Below are positions 18,453-26,479 of a stretch of 64,000 bases of DNA, one piece after another. Position numbers and translations under genes: made by a program. Position 1 is the stretch's first letter. The number at the start of each line of letters is the position of its first letter. The stretch comes from Nonlabens spongiae. Lineage in GTDB: Bacteria > Bacteroidota > Bacteroidia > Flavobacteriales > Flavobacteriaceae. Where the stretch lies: NCBI RefSeq assembly GCF_002117125.1, contig NZ_CP019344.1, positions 2,260,501 through 2,324,500 on the forward strand. Reading direction: 5' to 3'. The notes under the pieces were generated by a model, which had not been told where the DNA came from, searched no databases, and saw nothing but the letters and a program-made list of their open reading frames with translations.

Positions 18453-18830
18453 ATGAAAAATTTTAAATACTATTTCTCGCTACTGGTTTTACCATTGTTT
18501 CTTGCATGCAATACTGATGACGATAACAATTCTGAACCTGAACCGGAGCCCATTGTTGCCAATGCCAGGGTGTTGTATAGAGGTTTTTGTGGAGCAGGTC
18601 ATTACTATGTTGAAATGAATGACGTTCCTCTAGACAGCTTGCCTAATGGCCAGAGATACCCCTTCTATACTTTTCTCGATTGGCCAGAAGAATTTTGGAT
18701 TGATGACCTTGAGGTATTTGTCGATTATAGAAATAAACTCTCTGGAGAGGAACGAGCTTGTCCCGCCGTAGGTCCCCAACCTCATAGATTTGTTGCTAGA
18801 GAAGTCTTGCTGCCTACAGCCACAGAATAA
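18453..18830 (+). CDS. small lipoprotein of unknown function
   Basis: A 125-aa protein with a lipoprotein signal ending FLACNTDDDNN: Cys19 followed by an acidic tether and an E-P-E-P linker, the arrangement Bacteroidetes use for surface lipoproteins. The remaining domain contains two cysteines (GFCGAGHYYVEMND and RACPAVGP) that could form a disulfide. It is convergent with the DUF2797 gene, with only one base between the stops. No family recognised. Confidence 0.75.
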   Translation: MKNFKYYFSLLVLPLFLACNTDDDNNSEPEPEPIVANARVLYRGFCGAGHYYVEMNDVPLDSLPNGQRYPFYTFLDWPEEFWIDDLEVFVDYRNKLSGEERACPAVGPQPHRFVAREVLLPTATE

Positions 18831-18831
18831 A

Positions 18832-19626
18832 TCACCCCACCCTCAACTCCACCACAAAGCCCTCGTGGCTGCGCACGTTCATGACGTGACCGTCTTCAAA
18901 AATGAGGTACTGCCCTTTGATTCCTTTTAAGATGCCGCTGTGTTCAGGGGTTTTTGTAAGGTTGACAGATTTGACCTTTTTTGGGTATTGCTCTACCGGG
19001 AAATGGATGAGCGTTTCTTCGTTGACTTCGACGATGTGCTCTTGAGCCTCTTTGGGAATGTGGGGGAGTATGCTTTCGCGAAAGCGTAACAAATCCACAT
19101 CTTCAATTTTATTGGTCAGCATCGTGCGCCAGTTGGTTTTATCGGCTACATAGTCTTTTAGGGCAACTTCTGTGATTCCAGCGAGATAACGGTTAGGCGT
19201 TTCGGCGATGATGACAGCCTCGTGTGCGCCTTGATCAATCCAGCGTGTGGGAATCTGGGACTTGCGGGTCACGCCTACTTTTACATTGCTGCTGTTTGCG
19301 AGATAAACGATGTGCGGTTGCAGCTGCACGCGTTTTTCATATTCCAGATCGCGATCTTCTTCATCGAGATGGGCGCGGCTCAGTTCTGGTTTCATAATCC
19401 AGTCACCCGCTTGCGGAATCTGGGAAAAGCAATCATAACAAAACCCCTGTCGCCAGATCTTTTTATCCAGACCGCAGTTAAGACACTCATTTGCCACGTG
19501 TTTGAGGCTAATTTTTTGATTCAATAGGGCGTTGACATGCACAAAATCATCCCTGAAAACCTCGTAATATTGGACGGTTTCCTTAAGTTCTGTTTGCATC
19601 TTGCGCAGCGTGCCCGTTATAACCAT
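18832..19626 (-). CDS. DUF2797 family zinc-motif protein
   Basis: A 264-aa cytoplasmic protein. Two CxxC pairs form a probable zinc site: C48/C51 (ECLNCGL) and C63/C66 (GFCYDCF). The central part carries HIVYLANSSNVKVGVTR followed by IPTRWIDQGA, a GIY-YIG-like arrangement noted for DUF2797. The end has the conserved GIKGQYLIFEDGHVMNVRSH. Molecular function is not established to my knowledge; a nucleic-acid role is inferred from the zinc and GIY-YIG-like parts. The palindrome at 19071-19086 is translated as RFRES in LLRFRESILPH. Confidence 0.88.
   Translation of the reverse strand: MVITGTLRKMQTELKETVQYYEVFRDDFVHVNALLNQKISLKHVANECLNCGLDKKIWRQGFCYDCFSQIPQAGDWIMKPELSRAHLDEEDRDLEYEKRVQLQPHIVYLANSSNVKVGVTRKSQIPTRWIDQGAHEAVIIAETPNRYLAGITEVALKDYVADKTNWRTMLTNKIEDVDLLRFRESILPHIPKEAQEHIVEVNEETLIHFPVEQYPKKVKSVNLTKTPEHSGILKGIKGQYLIFEDGHVMNVRSHEGFVVELRVG
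19071..19086. repeat. iterated palindrome with one terminal mismatch, inside the DUF2797 gene
   Basis: TGCTTTCGCGAAAGCG, followed by TAACAA as at intergenic copies; read as RFRES on the minus strand. Confidence 0.9.
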
Positions 19627-19690
19627 TTTAGTATCTTTATCTTTTACAGAATTTAACTTAGCTCAAAAATACCACTAACCCCTCACCTAA

Positions 19691-21229
19691 ATGGCAAATG
19701 CCCTGCTCAATTCCGTCGTATCATGGTTTCTCAAGAAACGCATACACGATATGGAGCTTTTTATGAAACACCCACAAGAGCTGCAGTTTAATGTGCTCTA
19801 TGATCTGGTGTATTTTGCTCGGTACACAGAATACGGTAGAAAATACGGTTTCTCAAGCATCAGATCCTACAAGGATTTTACGGAGCGCGTCCCACTGACG
19901 GACTATGAAGGCTCCCGTGCCGATATAGAACGCAGCAAAAATGGCGAGGGAAATATCTTTTGGCCTACCGACATTCGCTGGTTTGCCATGAGCAGTGGAA
20001 CCACAAATACCAAAAGTAAATTCATACCTGTAAGTCAGGAATCGCTGGAAGATTGCCATTATGCCGCAGCAAAAGACCTGCTGTGTATGTACCTCAACAA
20101 CAATCCTGACTCTAAACTCTTCAAAGGTAAAGGACTGCGGCTGGGTGGAAGTAAAAAACTAGACAAACGCGCCGGCACCGCCGCTGGGGATCTGAGCAGC
20201 ATTTTGATAGATAACATGCCCTTCTGGGCAGATTATAGTTCCACGCCCGGCAATGAGATTGCTCTTCTTGCCGACTGGGAAGTAAAAATGCCAGCGATCG
20301 TTCAGGAAACGATTCATGAAAACGTGACCAGTCTGGCAGGCGTACCTTCTTGGATGATGGTTCTGCTCAACAATGTTTTGGAGACCACTGGCTACGACCA
20401 TATTCTTGAAGTGTGGCCGGCGATGGAAGTATTCTTTCATGGTGGCGTGAGCTTTGAGCCCTATGCCGCACCTTTTAAAAAGCTACTACCAGCAGACCAC
20501 ATCAAATATTACGAGACCTACAACGCCAGTGAGGGTTTCTTTGCGATTCAAGATACTAACGACAGTAAAGAGCTGTTGCTCATGCTGGACTACGGGATTT
20601 TCTATGAGTTCATTCCCATAGACACTTATGGAACTCCGCAAGAGAAGGTGATTCCGCTGGACGAGGTTGAGCTGGGTAAAAACTATGCAGTGATTATTAC
20701 CACAAACGCTGGTTTATGGCGCTACAACGTGGGTGATACGGTGCGGTTTACCAGCCGCGATCCCTATCGCATCAAGGTCACCGGTCGTACTAAACATCAC
20801 ATTAATGTTTTTGGTGAGGAGCTGGTGATTGAGAATGCAGAGAACGCTTTAAAAATGACCATCAAAGACTATCCTTGCACCATTAAGGACTATACTGTTG
20901 CTCCCATTTTTATGGAAGGCAAGGAAAAGGGTGCTCATGAGTGGATGCTGGAATTTGGCGAGGAGCCCGATGATTTTTACGCTTTCGCGAAAGCGCTAGA
21001 CCTCAACCTGCAACACGTCAATAGCGACTACGAGGCAAAAAGATATAACAATACCACACTGCGGGAACCCGTGATCCACAAAGCGGAACAAAACGTTTTT
21101 TACAACTGGCTCAAGGAAAAAGGCAAGCTGGGCGGTCAGCACAAAATACCTAGATTAAGCAACAGTCGCGAGTATCTGGAAGAACTACTCGTGATACATC
21201 GTAAACAAAACGACCAAGTCACTTTTTAA
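19691..21229 (+). CDS. GH3 family acyl-acid--amine ligase-like protein
   Basis: A 512-aa adenylate-forming enzyme of the GH3 family, named for plant auxin-amino-acid synthetases but present in many Bacteroidetes with unknown substrates. The P-loop is SSGTTNTKSKFIPVS (about 100-114); YETYNASEGFFAIQD is the acyl-acid/adenine region; LWRYNVGDTVRFT and KVTGRTKHHINVFGEEL cover the hinge and C-domain start. Length is close to plant GH3 proteins. It lies 10 bp before 3-hydroxyanthranilate dioxygenase, so an aromatic acid substrate is conceivable but unproven. The palindrome inside (20980-20995) is translated as YAFAKAL. Confidence 0.88.
   Translation: MANALLNSVVSWFLKKRIHDMELFMKHPQELQFNVLYDLVYFARYTEYGRKYGFSSIRSYKDFTERVPLTDYEGSRADIERSKNGEGNIFWPTDIRWFAMSSGTTNTKSKFIPVSQESLEDCHYAAAKDLLCMYLNNNPDSKLFKGKGLRLGGSKKLDKRAGTAAGDLSSILIDNMPFWADYSSTPGNEIALLADWEVKMPAIVQETIHENVTSLAGVPSWMMVLLNNVLETTGYDHILEVWPAMEVFFHGGVSFEPYAAPFKKLLPADHIKYYETYNASEGFFAIQDTNDSKELLLMLDYGIFYEFIPIDTYGTPQEKVIPLDEVELGKNYAVIITTNAGLWRYNVGDTVRFTSRDPYRIKVTGRTKHHINVFGEELVIENAENALKMTIKDYPCTIKDYTVAPIFMEGKEKGAHEWMLEFGEEPDDFYAFAKALDLNLQHVNSDYEAKRYNNTTLREPVIHKAEQNVFYNWLKEKGKLGGQHKIPRLSNSREYLEELLVIHRKQNDQVTF
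20980..20995. repeat. iterated palindrome, copy inside GH3 gene
   Basis: Intact CGCTTTCGCGAAAGCG, read as AFAKA in FYAFAKALDL. Confidence 0.95.
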
Positions 21230-21239
21230 AATAAACATC

Positions 21240-21773
21240 ATGGCTATTCAAGCACCTTTCAACCTCAACAAATGGATCGATGATAATCGAGAATTGCTCA
21301 AACCACCCGTAGGCAATAAAAATCTTTATGTAGACTCTGGCGATTATATTGTTATGATCGTGGCGGGCCCTAATGCGCGGAAAGATTACCATTATAACGA
21401 GACGGAGGAACTTTTTTATCAGCTTGAAGGTGAGATTGAAGTTCATGTGCAAGATGAAGGTGAAAAGCGCACCATGAAATTAGGTCCTGGAGATATGTAT
21501 CTGCACCCAGCAAAAGTGCCGCACTCACCGGTACGTCATAAAAACAGCATAGGACTTGTGATAGAACGCAAGCGCGTGTCAGAAGATGCGGTAGATGGGC
21601 TTCTGTGGTTTTGTGACAATTGCAACCATAAGCTTCATGAGACGTATTTCAAACTGAATGATATCGAGAAGGACTTTTTACCGAGGTTTAAAGAGTTTTA
21701 TGGCTCAAAGGAACTGCGCACCTGTAATAATTGCGGAACGGTGATGGAAGTGGATGAGCGGTTTGTGAGTTAG
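21240..21773 (+). CDS. 3-hydroxyanthranilate 3,4-dioxygenase
   Basis: Opens the ring of 3-hydroxyanthranilate in the kynurenine pathway, giving the precursor of quinolinate (NAD) or the entry to tryptophan degradation. It is a cupin with iron ligands H51 (DYHYNE), E57 (ETEELFY) and H95 (VPHSPVR). The C-terminal rubredoxin-like metal site has C125/C128 (WFCDNC) and C162/C165 (TCNNC), as in the bacterial enzymes. Length 177 aa is typical. The symbols nbaC and haaO are both in use. No other kynurenine gene lies in the window. Confidence 0.95.
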   Translation: MAIQAPFNLNKWIDDNRELLKPPVGNKNLYVDSGDYIVMIVAGPNARKDYHYNETEELFYQLEGEIEVHVQDEGEKRTMKLGPGDMYLHPAKVPHSPVRHKNSIGLVIERKRVSEDAVDGLLWFCDNCNHKLHETYFKLNDIEKDFLPRFKEFYGSKELRTCNNCGTVMEVDERFVS

Positions 21774-21775
21774 GC

Positions 21776-21807
21776 AATTCAGAATGACGAATTCTGAATT
21801 CTGAATT
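21776..21807. repeat. short inverted/tandem repeat of the AATTCTGAATT type
   Basis: AATTCAGAAT (21776-21785) pairs with ATTCTGAATT (21791-21800), and CTGAATT follows once more. It contains CAGAATGAC, a common flavobacterial intergenic motif. It could fold into a weak AT-rich terminator after the dioxygenase gene. Confidence 0.6.
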
Positions 21808-21822
21808 AAACATGAATATAAT

Positions 21823-22440
21823 ATGTCTCTTGAGCGTAGATTTTTAGAGTTGATATCCAAATACTCTACGGATTCTGTTTATAATCAATCACTCTGGGAC
21901 CTGATTGTCGAGAAATACAGTGACTCTTCCAGACACTATCACGATCTGACACACCTTGAAAACATGTTCTATCATCTTGAACCTGTTCAAAGCCAAGTAG
22001 ATGACCTCGATTGTTTGAGTTTTACCATTTTTTATCACGACATCATTTATAAAGCAACGACATCAGATAACGAGCATAAAAGTGCTAATTTTCTAGAAAA
22101 AACACTCGGGAAAACCAATTTTGCTGACATTGCTCATTGCAAATGTCAAATTGAAGCTACCAAAAATCACGAATTGTCTGGAAATGCAGATACAAATATC
22201 CTTTTAGACTTGGATTTGAGTATTCTTGGAGCTAGGCAGCAGGATTATGAATGCTACACTACAAACGTGCGCAAAGAATTCAAGATCTATCCTGATTTCA
22301 TGTACCGAAGAGGGCGCGCCAAGTTTCTGAAAGCTATGCTAGGCAAACAGAATATTTATAAGACAAAATTTTTCATTGAGCGATTTGAGTCTAAAGCTAG
22401 AGAAAACCTGAAGCGAGAACTGGAAATTCTAAATTCATAA
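21823..22440 (+). CDS. HD-superfamily metal-dependent hydrolase (predicted phosphohydrolase)
   Basis: A 205-aa cytoplasmic protein. HYHDLTHLENM (about 39-49) gives the N-terminal metal-binding histidines and IFYHDIIYK (about 69-77) the HD pair. Further candidates are KNHELSG (His about 124) and LLDLDLSILG (Asp about 138). This arrangement matches the uncharacterised family usually called predicted metal-dependent HD superfamily phosphohydrolase. A nucleotide or phosphate ester substrate is assumed from the fold; nothing in the context specifies it. Confidence 0.85.
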   Translation: MSLERRFLELISKYSTDSVYNQSLWDLIVEKYSDSSRHYHDLTHLENMFYHLEPVQSQVDDLDCLSFTIFYHDIIYKATTSDNEHKSANFLEKTLGKTNFADIAHCKCQIEATKNHELSGNADTNILLDLDLSILGARQQDYECYTTNVRKEFKIYPDFMYRRGRAKFLKAMLGKQNIYKTKFFIERFESKARENLKRELEILNS

Positions 22441-22462
22441 TTCAGCATTCTCAATTGAAACC

Positions 22463-22842
22463 ATGAACCTCAACCAAGTCACTATACCGGTCAGCAACGT
22501 AGGAAAATCCATCGTGTTTTATCAAACATTAGGGTTAAAACTGATTGTGCAAGGGTTACCAAGATACGCGAGGTTTGAATGTCCTGATGGTAATGCTTCT
22601 TTTCCCTACATAAAGTAGATCATAAGATAAAGCCTATCGGAACTTACATATAATATGAATGTGATGATCTGGATTCAAAAGTGAAAGATCTAATGAAAAA
22701 AGGAATTGTATTTCACGAAGATCCTGAAGATTGCAGCTGGTTTTGGCGAGAGGCAAGATCGCGCGATCCAGATGACAATCAGATCATTATATATTTTGCC
22801 GGTGAAAACGGTTTGAACCCACCTTGGAGAATTGAGAATTAA
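22463..22842 (+). pseudogene. decayed VOC/glyoxalase-family gene (frameshift plus nonsense)
   Basis: From the ATG at 22463 the frame encodes a typical VOC start (MNLNQVTIPVSNVGKSIVFY) and runs to a TAG at 22616. The rest of the domain continues in another frame from about 22600: KVDHKIKPIGTYI, stop at 22651, then YECDDLDSKVKDL, SWFWREA, RDPDDNQIIIYF and PPWRI, ending at the TAA at 22840. Restoring one T in the TTTT run near 22600 would give A-S-F-S-L-H-K-V-D, so the lesions are a 1-base deletion and one in-frame TAA. About 127 codons in all, the normal size of a one-domain VOC protein. The remnant is flanked by ATTCTCAATT (22447) and its inverse (22830). Confidence 0.85.
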
Positions 22843-22852
22843 ATTTGAATAA

Positions 22853-23581
22853 TTAAGTTTTTGGATCTCGTTTGAAAATGCGGATCAAATTAAAAATCAT
22901 TGCACAAAAAACAACCCACAAAAATCCAGCTATAAATCCGCCTGCGATATCGGTTGGGTAATGAACGCCCAGGTAAATTCTGCTTATTCCTATACTCAAA
23001 ATTAAGATTGTGAGAACAACGGCGCTGATCCATTTTACGGTTTTAGACAGCTTGAAGTGAAAGATCAAATAAATTATAAACCCATAAAAAGCCATCGCCA
23101 TCATTGCGTGGCCACTTGGGTAGCTGAGCGTCTTGACCTCTACAAGATGTTCTACAGAGGGTCTCGCACGGTTAATCATTTGCTTTAAGATCAAATTGGA
23201 GCTCAGCGCTAGGATCAAAACTGCAGAAATCTGAATCACATATTTCCAGTTCTTGAAAACCACGTAAAATAAGATCGTACAGATCACAAATACTATCAAA
23301 TAGCCCAGCGCATCACCTACCTCTGTCACAAACGTAAAATAATCCGTGAGCCACGGTGAGCGGTATGATGTGATGAATTCACTGATCGACTGATCATAAT
23401 GTGCAACCGCATCATCACGTACTGAATCTGTAAGATTTACAAAAAGATGAATTCCTCCCACAAAAACAACAAGCGCCACGATACCGATCAGGATATACGG
23501 CAGCTGCTCAGAGTATCTTCCAGAGGTTTTCTTGAAAAACTCTTTAAGGTATCTAAGAACTTGGATCAAACTTTTAATCAT
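22853..23581 (-). CDS. PAP2-family membrane phosphatase
   Basis: A 242-aa integral membrane protein with about six helices, likely dephosphorylating a lipid phosphate such as undecaprenyl pyrophosphate or phosphatidate on the outer face of the inner membrane. All three PAP2 motifs are visible: KQMINRARP (motif 1), YPSGHAM (motif 2) and SRIYLGVHYPTDIAGG (motif 3). The N terminus is basic and cytoplasmic. It is the last gene of a minus-strand run, 55 bp after the preceding open frame. Substrate cannot be told from sequence. Confidence 0.9.
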   Translation of the reverse strand: MIKSLIQVLRYLKEFFKKTSGRYSEQLPYILIGIVALVVFVGGIHLFVNLTDSVRDDAVAHYDQSISEFITSYRSPWLTDYFTFVTEVGDALGYLIVFVICTILFYVVFKNWKYVIQISAVLILALSSNLILKQMINRARPSVEHLVEVKTLSYPSGHAMMAMAFYGFIIYLIFHFKLSKTVKWISAVVLTILILSIGISRIYLGVHYPTDIAGGFIAGFLWVVFCAMIFNLIRIFKRDPKT

Positions 23582-23635
23582 AACTTATTTTCAGAGCGTT
23601 GAACACCTACTGGCGATCACCCTCATTACGTAAAA

Positions 23636-24037
23636 TCAGGGATTTAATACAACCGCTTCAATATCCATAACCGGAGCGTTAGTCGCTGACTCTTCGTTGA
23701 TAGAATGTGGTGGTGCTGTAAAAACGGTGTCGTACAGCTTTCCGTTCTGGAAGTAGGTAAGAATGAACTCGTTCTCAAATCCAAAAACCTCTGGCATGAT
23801 CAATTCTACCTTGATTGATGATTTTGCAGCTACCACTTTGAAAGCGTGTCTAAAGGTTGCTGTCTTGCGTCCATCATCGTGTTTCCCACGGCTCATGATC
23901 ATCACAGACTCCATCGCTTCTCTTGAATCATTGACGAGGTAGACGTTCCAATCGTTTGACGAGAAGTCCTCGTTCCATTCCTTAGCAATGGCTATATAAA
24001 CATTTTTAACCTTGGGAATTTCAATGTCTTTTTTCAT
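23636..24037 (-). CDS. conserved Bacteroidetes protein downstream of pheS, unknown function
   Basis: A 133-aa soluble protein starting at the ATG at 24037 (MKKDIEIPKV); the open frame runs 13 codons further, into the small membrane gene, but this start fits a 4-bp gap to it. Sequence features are KEWNEDFSSNDWNVYLVND, a SRGKHDDGR loop and a beta-rich core. Homologues are sometimes labelled phenylalanyl-tRNA synthetase alpha subunit by proximity; there is no aminoacyl-tRNA synthetase motif. It is the last gene of the pheS operon. Confidence 0.78.
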   Translation of the reverse strand: MKKDIEIPKVKNVYIAIAKEWNEDFSSNDWNVYLVNDSREAMESVMIMSRGKHDDGRKTATFRHAFKVVAAKSSIKVELIMPEVFGFENEFILTYFQNGKLYDTVFTAPPHSINEESATNAPVMDIEAVVLNP

Positions 24038-24041
24038 GATT

Positions 24042-24206
24042 TTATCCTTTGAACTTAGCGTAGATATAAAGTACAACAGCTGCTAGAACTCCAAAACCAA
24101 TGAGCATCACACCCATAAAAAATTCAAGAACTTCAGCTATAATAGAAATCGCTCCAACTACAATGAAGACAATAAAAAGAACAAAACCCCATAGATATTT
24201 TTTCAT
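24042..24206 (-). CDS. 54-aa small membrane protein in the pheS operon
   Basis: The ATG at 24206 overlaps the stop of the upstream gene as ATGA and the frame runs to a TAA at 24042. The product has two hydrophobic helices: residues 4-24 (YLWGFVLFIVFIVVGAISII) and about 30-48 (FMGVMLIGFGVLAAVVLYI), then a short basic end KFKG. The overlap at its start and the 4-bp gap to the next gene argue that it is translated. No family recognised. Confidence 0.75.
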   Translation of the reverse strand: MKKYLWGFVLFIVFIVVGAISIIAEVLEFFMGVMLIGFGVLAAVVLYIYAKFKG

Positions 24207-24622
24207 AATTTCAATTTTTTGGTGATGGAATCGATGAGCGCATGGGTGTTATCTATTCTATTCATTTCTTCTTGACTCATAAAAACATCAAGCCCAGAGT
24301 TGGTTCCAAACCCATCGTTGTAATCCTGCGGCTGCTCACTTTTTTCTAAGATGCAGGGATACTGATATTTAGGCAGCCACTTGGACCAGTACTTTTTCTC
24401 AAACTCGTCTATATGAAGAAATTCCAACTGTAGATCAGGGTTTGATTTAATTACGCTTTCGCGAAAGCGTGCCCAGTCTTCATTCTCCTTAAATATTCCG
24501 TAAGTCAGATCACATAAACGGCACTGGTAGGTTTTGGGACTCAAAATTTTGTGAGCACTATCCAGCCAAGCGTTGAACTTCCCGGAATTTGCGTTATACA
24601 CAAAAATGAGCCGGCGTGCCAA
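24203..24622 (-). CDS. conserved protein downstream of pheS, unknown function
   Basis: About 139 aa. I start at the TTG at 24622, one base after the pheS stop, giving L-A-R-R-LIFVYNANSGKFNAWLDSAH. The open frame extends 16 codons into pheS, but that part is low-complexity. A CxxC-like pair lies in YQCRLCDLTYG; the middle has LEFLHIDEF and the end has GLDVFMSQEEMNRI. I know this as a flavobacterial family without assigned function. The palindrome (24454-24469) is translated as RFRES in WARFRESVIK. Its stop overlaps the next small gene. Confidence 0.78.
   Translation of the reverse strand: MARRLIFVYNANSGKFNAWLDSAHKILSPKTYQCRLCDLTYGIFKENEDWARFRESVIKSNPDLQLEFLHIDEFEKKYWSKWLPKYQYPCILEKSEQPQDYNDGFGTNSGLDVFMSQEEMNRIDNTHALIDSITKKLKL
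24454..24469. repeat. iterated palindrome, copy inside the gene after pheS
   Basis: Intact CGCTTTCGCGAAAGCG, read as RFRES. Confidence 0.95.
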
Positions 24623-24623
24623 C

Positions 24624-25643
24624 CTAGATCGCGTTTGAAAACTGCTTGAGGAAGCGCACGTCGTTTTCAAAAAACATGCGTATGTCTCCTATTTGATACA
24701 AAAGCATGGCGATGCGCTCCACGCCCATACCAAAGGCAAAACCACTGTATTCTTCTGGATCGATCTTACAATTCGTCAAAACCGCGGGATCTACCATACC
24801 ACAACCGCCTATTTCTAGCCAGCCCGTACCTTTTGTGATGCGGTAATCAGTCTCGGTTTCCAGTCCCCAGTAAATATCTATTTCTGCACTAGGCTCCGTA
24901 AACGGGAAATAAGATGGGCGTAATCTGATCTTACTTTTCCCAAACATCTGCTCGGTAAAATAAAGCAAGGTTTGCTTCATATCTGCAAAGCTCACGCCTT
25001 TATCAATATAAAGACCTTCCACCTGATGAAAAATACAGTGCGATCGTGCACTAATTGCCTCATTACGGAACACACGGCCAGGCGATATAGTCCTGATAGG
25101 CGGCTGGTTGTTCTCCATGTACCTCACCTGAACGCTGCTGGTGTGCGTGCGCAGCAAAATATCTGGATCAGTCTGGATAAAAAATGTATCCTGCATGTCG
25201 CGCGCCGGGTGGTGCTCTGGCAAATTAAGAGCGGTAAAGTTGTGCCAGTCGTCTTCAATCTCCGGTCCCTCGCTTATATTGAAACCTATGCGGGAGAACA
25301 CATCGATCATTTGGTTTTTCACGATGCTTATAGGGTGTCTGGATCCTACTTTAATAGGGTTGCCAGGTCGTGTGAGGTCATTGATCAGTTTTTGATCTTG
25401 ACCGCTGTCCTCTACCTGATCTTTGAGCTGTGCTAACTTATCGCTTGCTTTTTGCTTAAGCTCGTTGATCGCCTGCCCAAAAGCTTTTTTCTGCTCTGCA
25501 GGAACTTCCCTGAATTTGGTAAACAAATCCTTGATAGTTCCCTTACTGCCCAAAAACTCGATACGGAACTGCTCCACAGCCTCCTTTGAGTCGGCTGTAA
25601 ACTGCTCAACGCGTTCTAATTGCTCTTTTACCTTATCTAACAT
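24624..25643 (-). CDS. pheS: phenylalanine--tRNA ligase alpha subunit
   Basis: Catalytic subunit of the alpha2beta2 PheRS that charges tRNA-Phe. It has an N-terminal coiled-coil of about 85 residues that binds tRNA, then the class II core: motif 1 region FNISEGPEIEDDWHNF, motif 2 FRNEAISARSHCIFHQVEG and motif 3 GFAFGMGVERIAMLLY. Length 339 aa is normal. pheT is not in the window, which is common in this phylum. It is the first gene of a run with three small conserved proteins behind it. A tRNA-Phe gene lies at 49.7 kb. Confidence 0.98.
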   Translation of the reverse strand: MLDKVKEQLERVEQFTADSKEAVEQFRIEFLGSKGTIKDLFTKFREVPAEQKKAFGQAINELKQKASDKLAQLKDQVEDSGQDQKLINDLTRPGNPIKVGSRHPISIVKNQMIDVFSRIGFNISEGPEIEDDWHNFTALNLPEHHPARDMQDTFFIQTDPDILLRTHTSSVQVRYMENNQPPIRTISPGRVFRNEAISARSHCIFHQVEGLYIDKGVSFADMKQTLLYFTEQMFGKSKIRLRPSYFPFTEPSAEIDIYWGLETETDYRITKGTGWLEIGGCGMVDPAVLTNCKIDPEEYSGFAFGMGVERIAMLLYQIGDIRMFFENDVRFLKQFSNAI

Positions 25644-25667
25644 GCAAAAAAATATAGGGGGACAAAT

Positions 25668-26396
25668 TTAAACCAATTTACGCTGTTCACGTGATTCTGC
25701 ACCCACCGATTTCTCTTGATCCAGATAGATGTACCGCATCAGGAAAAAGACGGCAACTCCTCCCAGTGTATGCCATAACCAGTGGGTTCCCATCCAGAAC
25801 ATATCGAGATCCTGTAATCGATCCAGCGTACGGAAGCTCACCGCCGCAATAAAGGACAAAATTGACAAAATGATATTTCCAAAATACCTCCATTTAATAC
25901 TCTTGCCATAAAAGACAAGCGGTAACACTACTGCAGCTCCAGTTCCCACATATCCCAGCGATGTACTGAACCGTGCAGGAAAATCCAGCCAGCGCGGCAA
26001 AATATTAAGCAAGATCACCACAAAGAGCAAAACAATCTTGCTGAGTAGCGTAGTTTTGGCACGAATCAAGAAATAAATACTACACGCCAGACAGAGTAAC
26101 ACGATAGGTACCCAGTCCATGAGCAGCCATATTTCTGCGCTGCGGGTCGCATGATACACCGTTCCACCTATAAAACCGATGAGGTACACCGGCATACAAA
26201 TCGTAAGAAACAAATGTTTTTTATCGCTCTTGTAAATGAGGTAGGAGAAATATAAGATGGTCGCAAGAAAAATAAAATTACTGACCGTATTGAAAGGTTC
26301 CACGGGAAAACGATTCATCACTGTTTCCTTATAAATAGGACCGCTGTCTTGTATTTCTTGAAACCAGTTATTCATCATGATTTTGGGATGACTCAA
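25668..26396 (-). CDS. ceramidase-like integral membrane protein (CREST superfamily)
   Basis: A 242-aa protein with seven predicted helices. Conserved acidic/His signatures of the alkaline ceramidase/CREST superfamily appear in order: VEPFNTVSNFIFL (about 31-43), IGGTVYHATRS (His about 78), LLMDWVP (Asp about 90) and the C-terminal GTHWLWHTLGG (two His). In that superfamily these residues bind a catalytic zinc and hydrolyse the amide bond of ceramide. Flavobacteria make sphingolipid-like lipids, so a lipid amide substrate is plausible but not shown. The start at 26396 may be a few codons long, since ATGs follow at residues 7 and 8. Confidence 0.82.
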   Translation of the reverse strand: MSHPKIMMNNWFQEIQDSGPIYKETVMNRFPVEPFNTVSNFIFLATILYFSYLIYKSDKKHLFLTICMPVYLIGFIGGTVYHATRSAEIWLLMDWVPIVLLCLACSIYFLIRAKTTLLSKIVLLFVVILLNILPRWLDFPARFSTSLGYVGTGAAVVLPLVFYGKSIKWRYFGNIILSILSFIAAVSFRTLDRLQDLDMFWMGTHWLWHTLGGVAVFFLMRYIYLDQEKSVGAESREQRKLV

Positions 26397-26446
26397 AGTT
26401 CGCGAGTTACAATTCTATTTTGAGTTAAAATGTTTTTAAATAGGTA

Positions 26447-26462
26447 CGCTTTCGCGAAAGCG
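26447..26462. repeat. iterated palindrome (ceramidase-SPOR gap)
   Basis: Intact CGCTTTCGCGAAAGCG followed by GAACAA, in the longest gene-free stretch of the window (26397-26708). Confidence 0.95.
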
Positions 26463-26479
26463 GAACAATTTGAAGTTCT

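Noticed and set aside
21823..22440. HD hydrolase as a toxin or CRISPR-associated HD protein
   Set aside because: No partner antitoxin or cas gene nearby; motif spacing fits the plain metal-dependent hydrolase family.
24972..25436. 154-codon open frame on the plus strand
   Set aside because: Antisense to pheS, whose class II motifs are intact; Cys/His-rich shadow.
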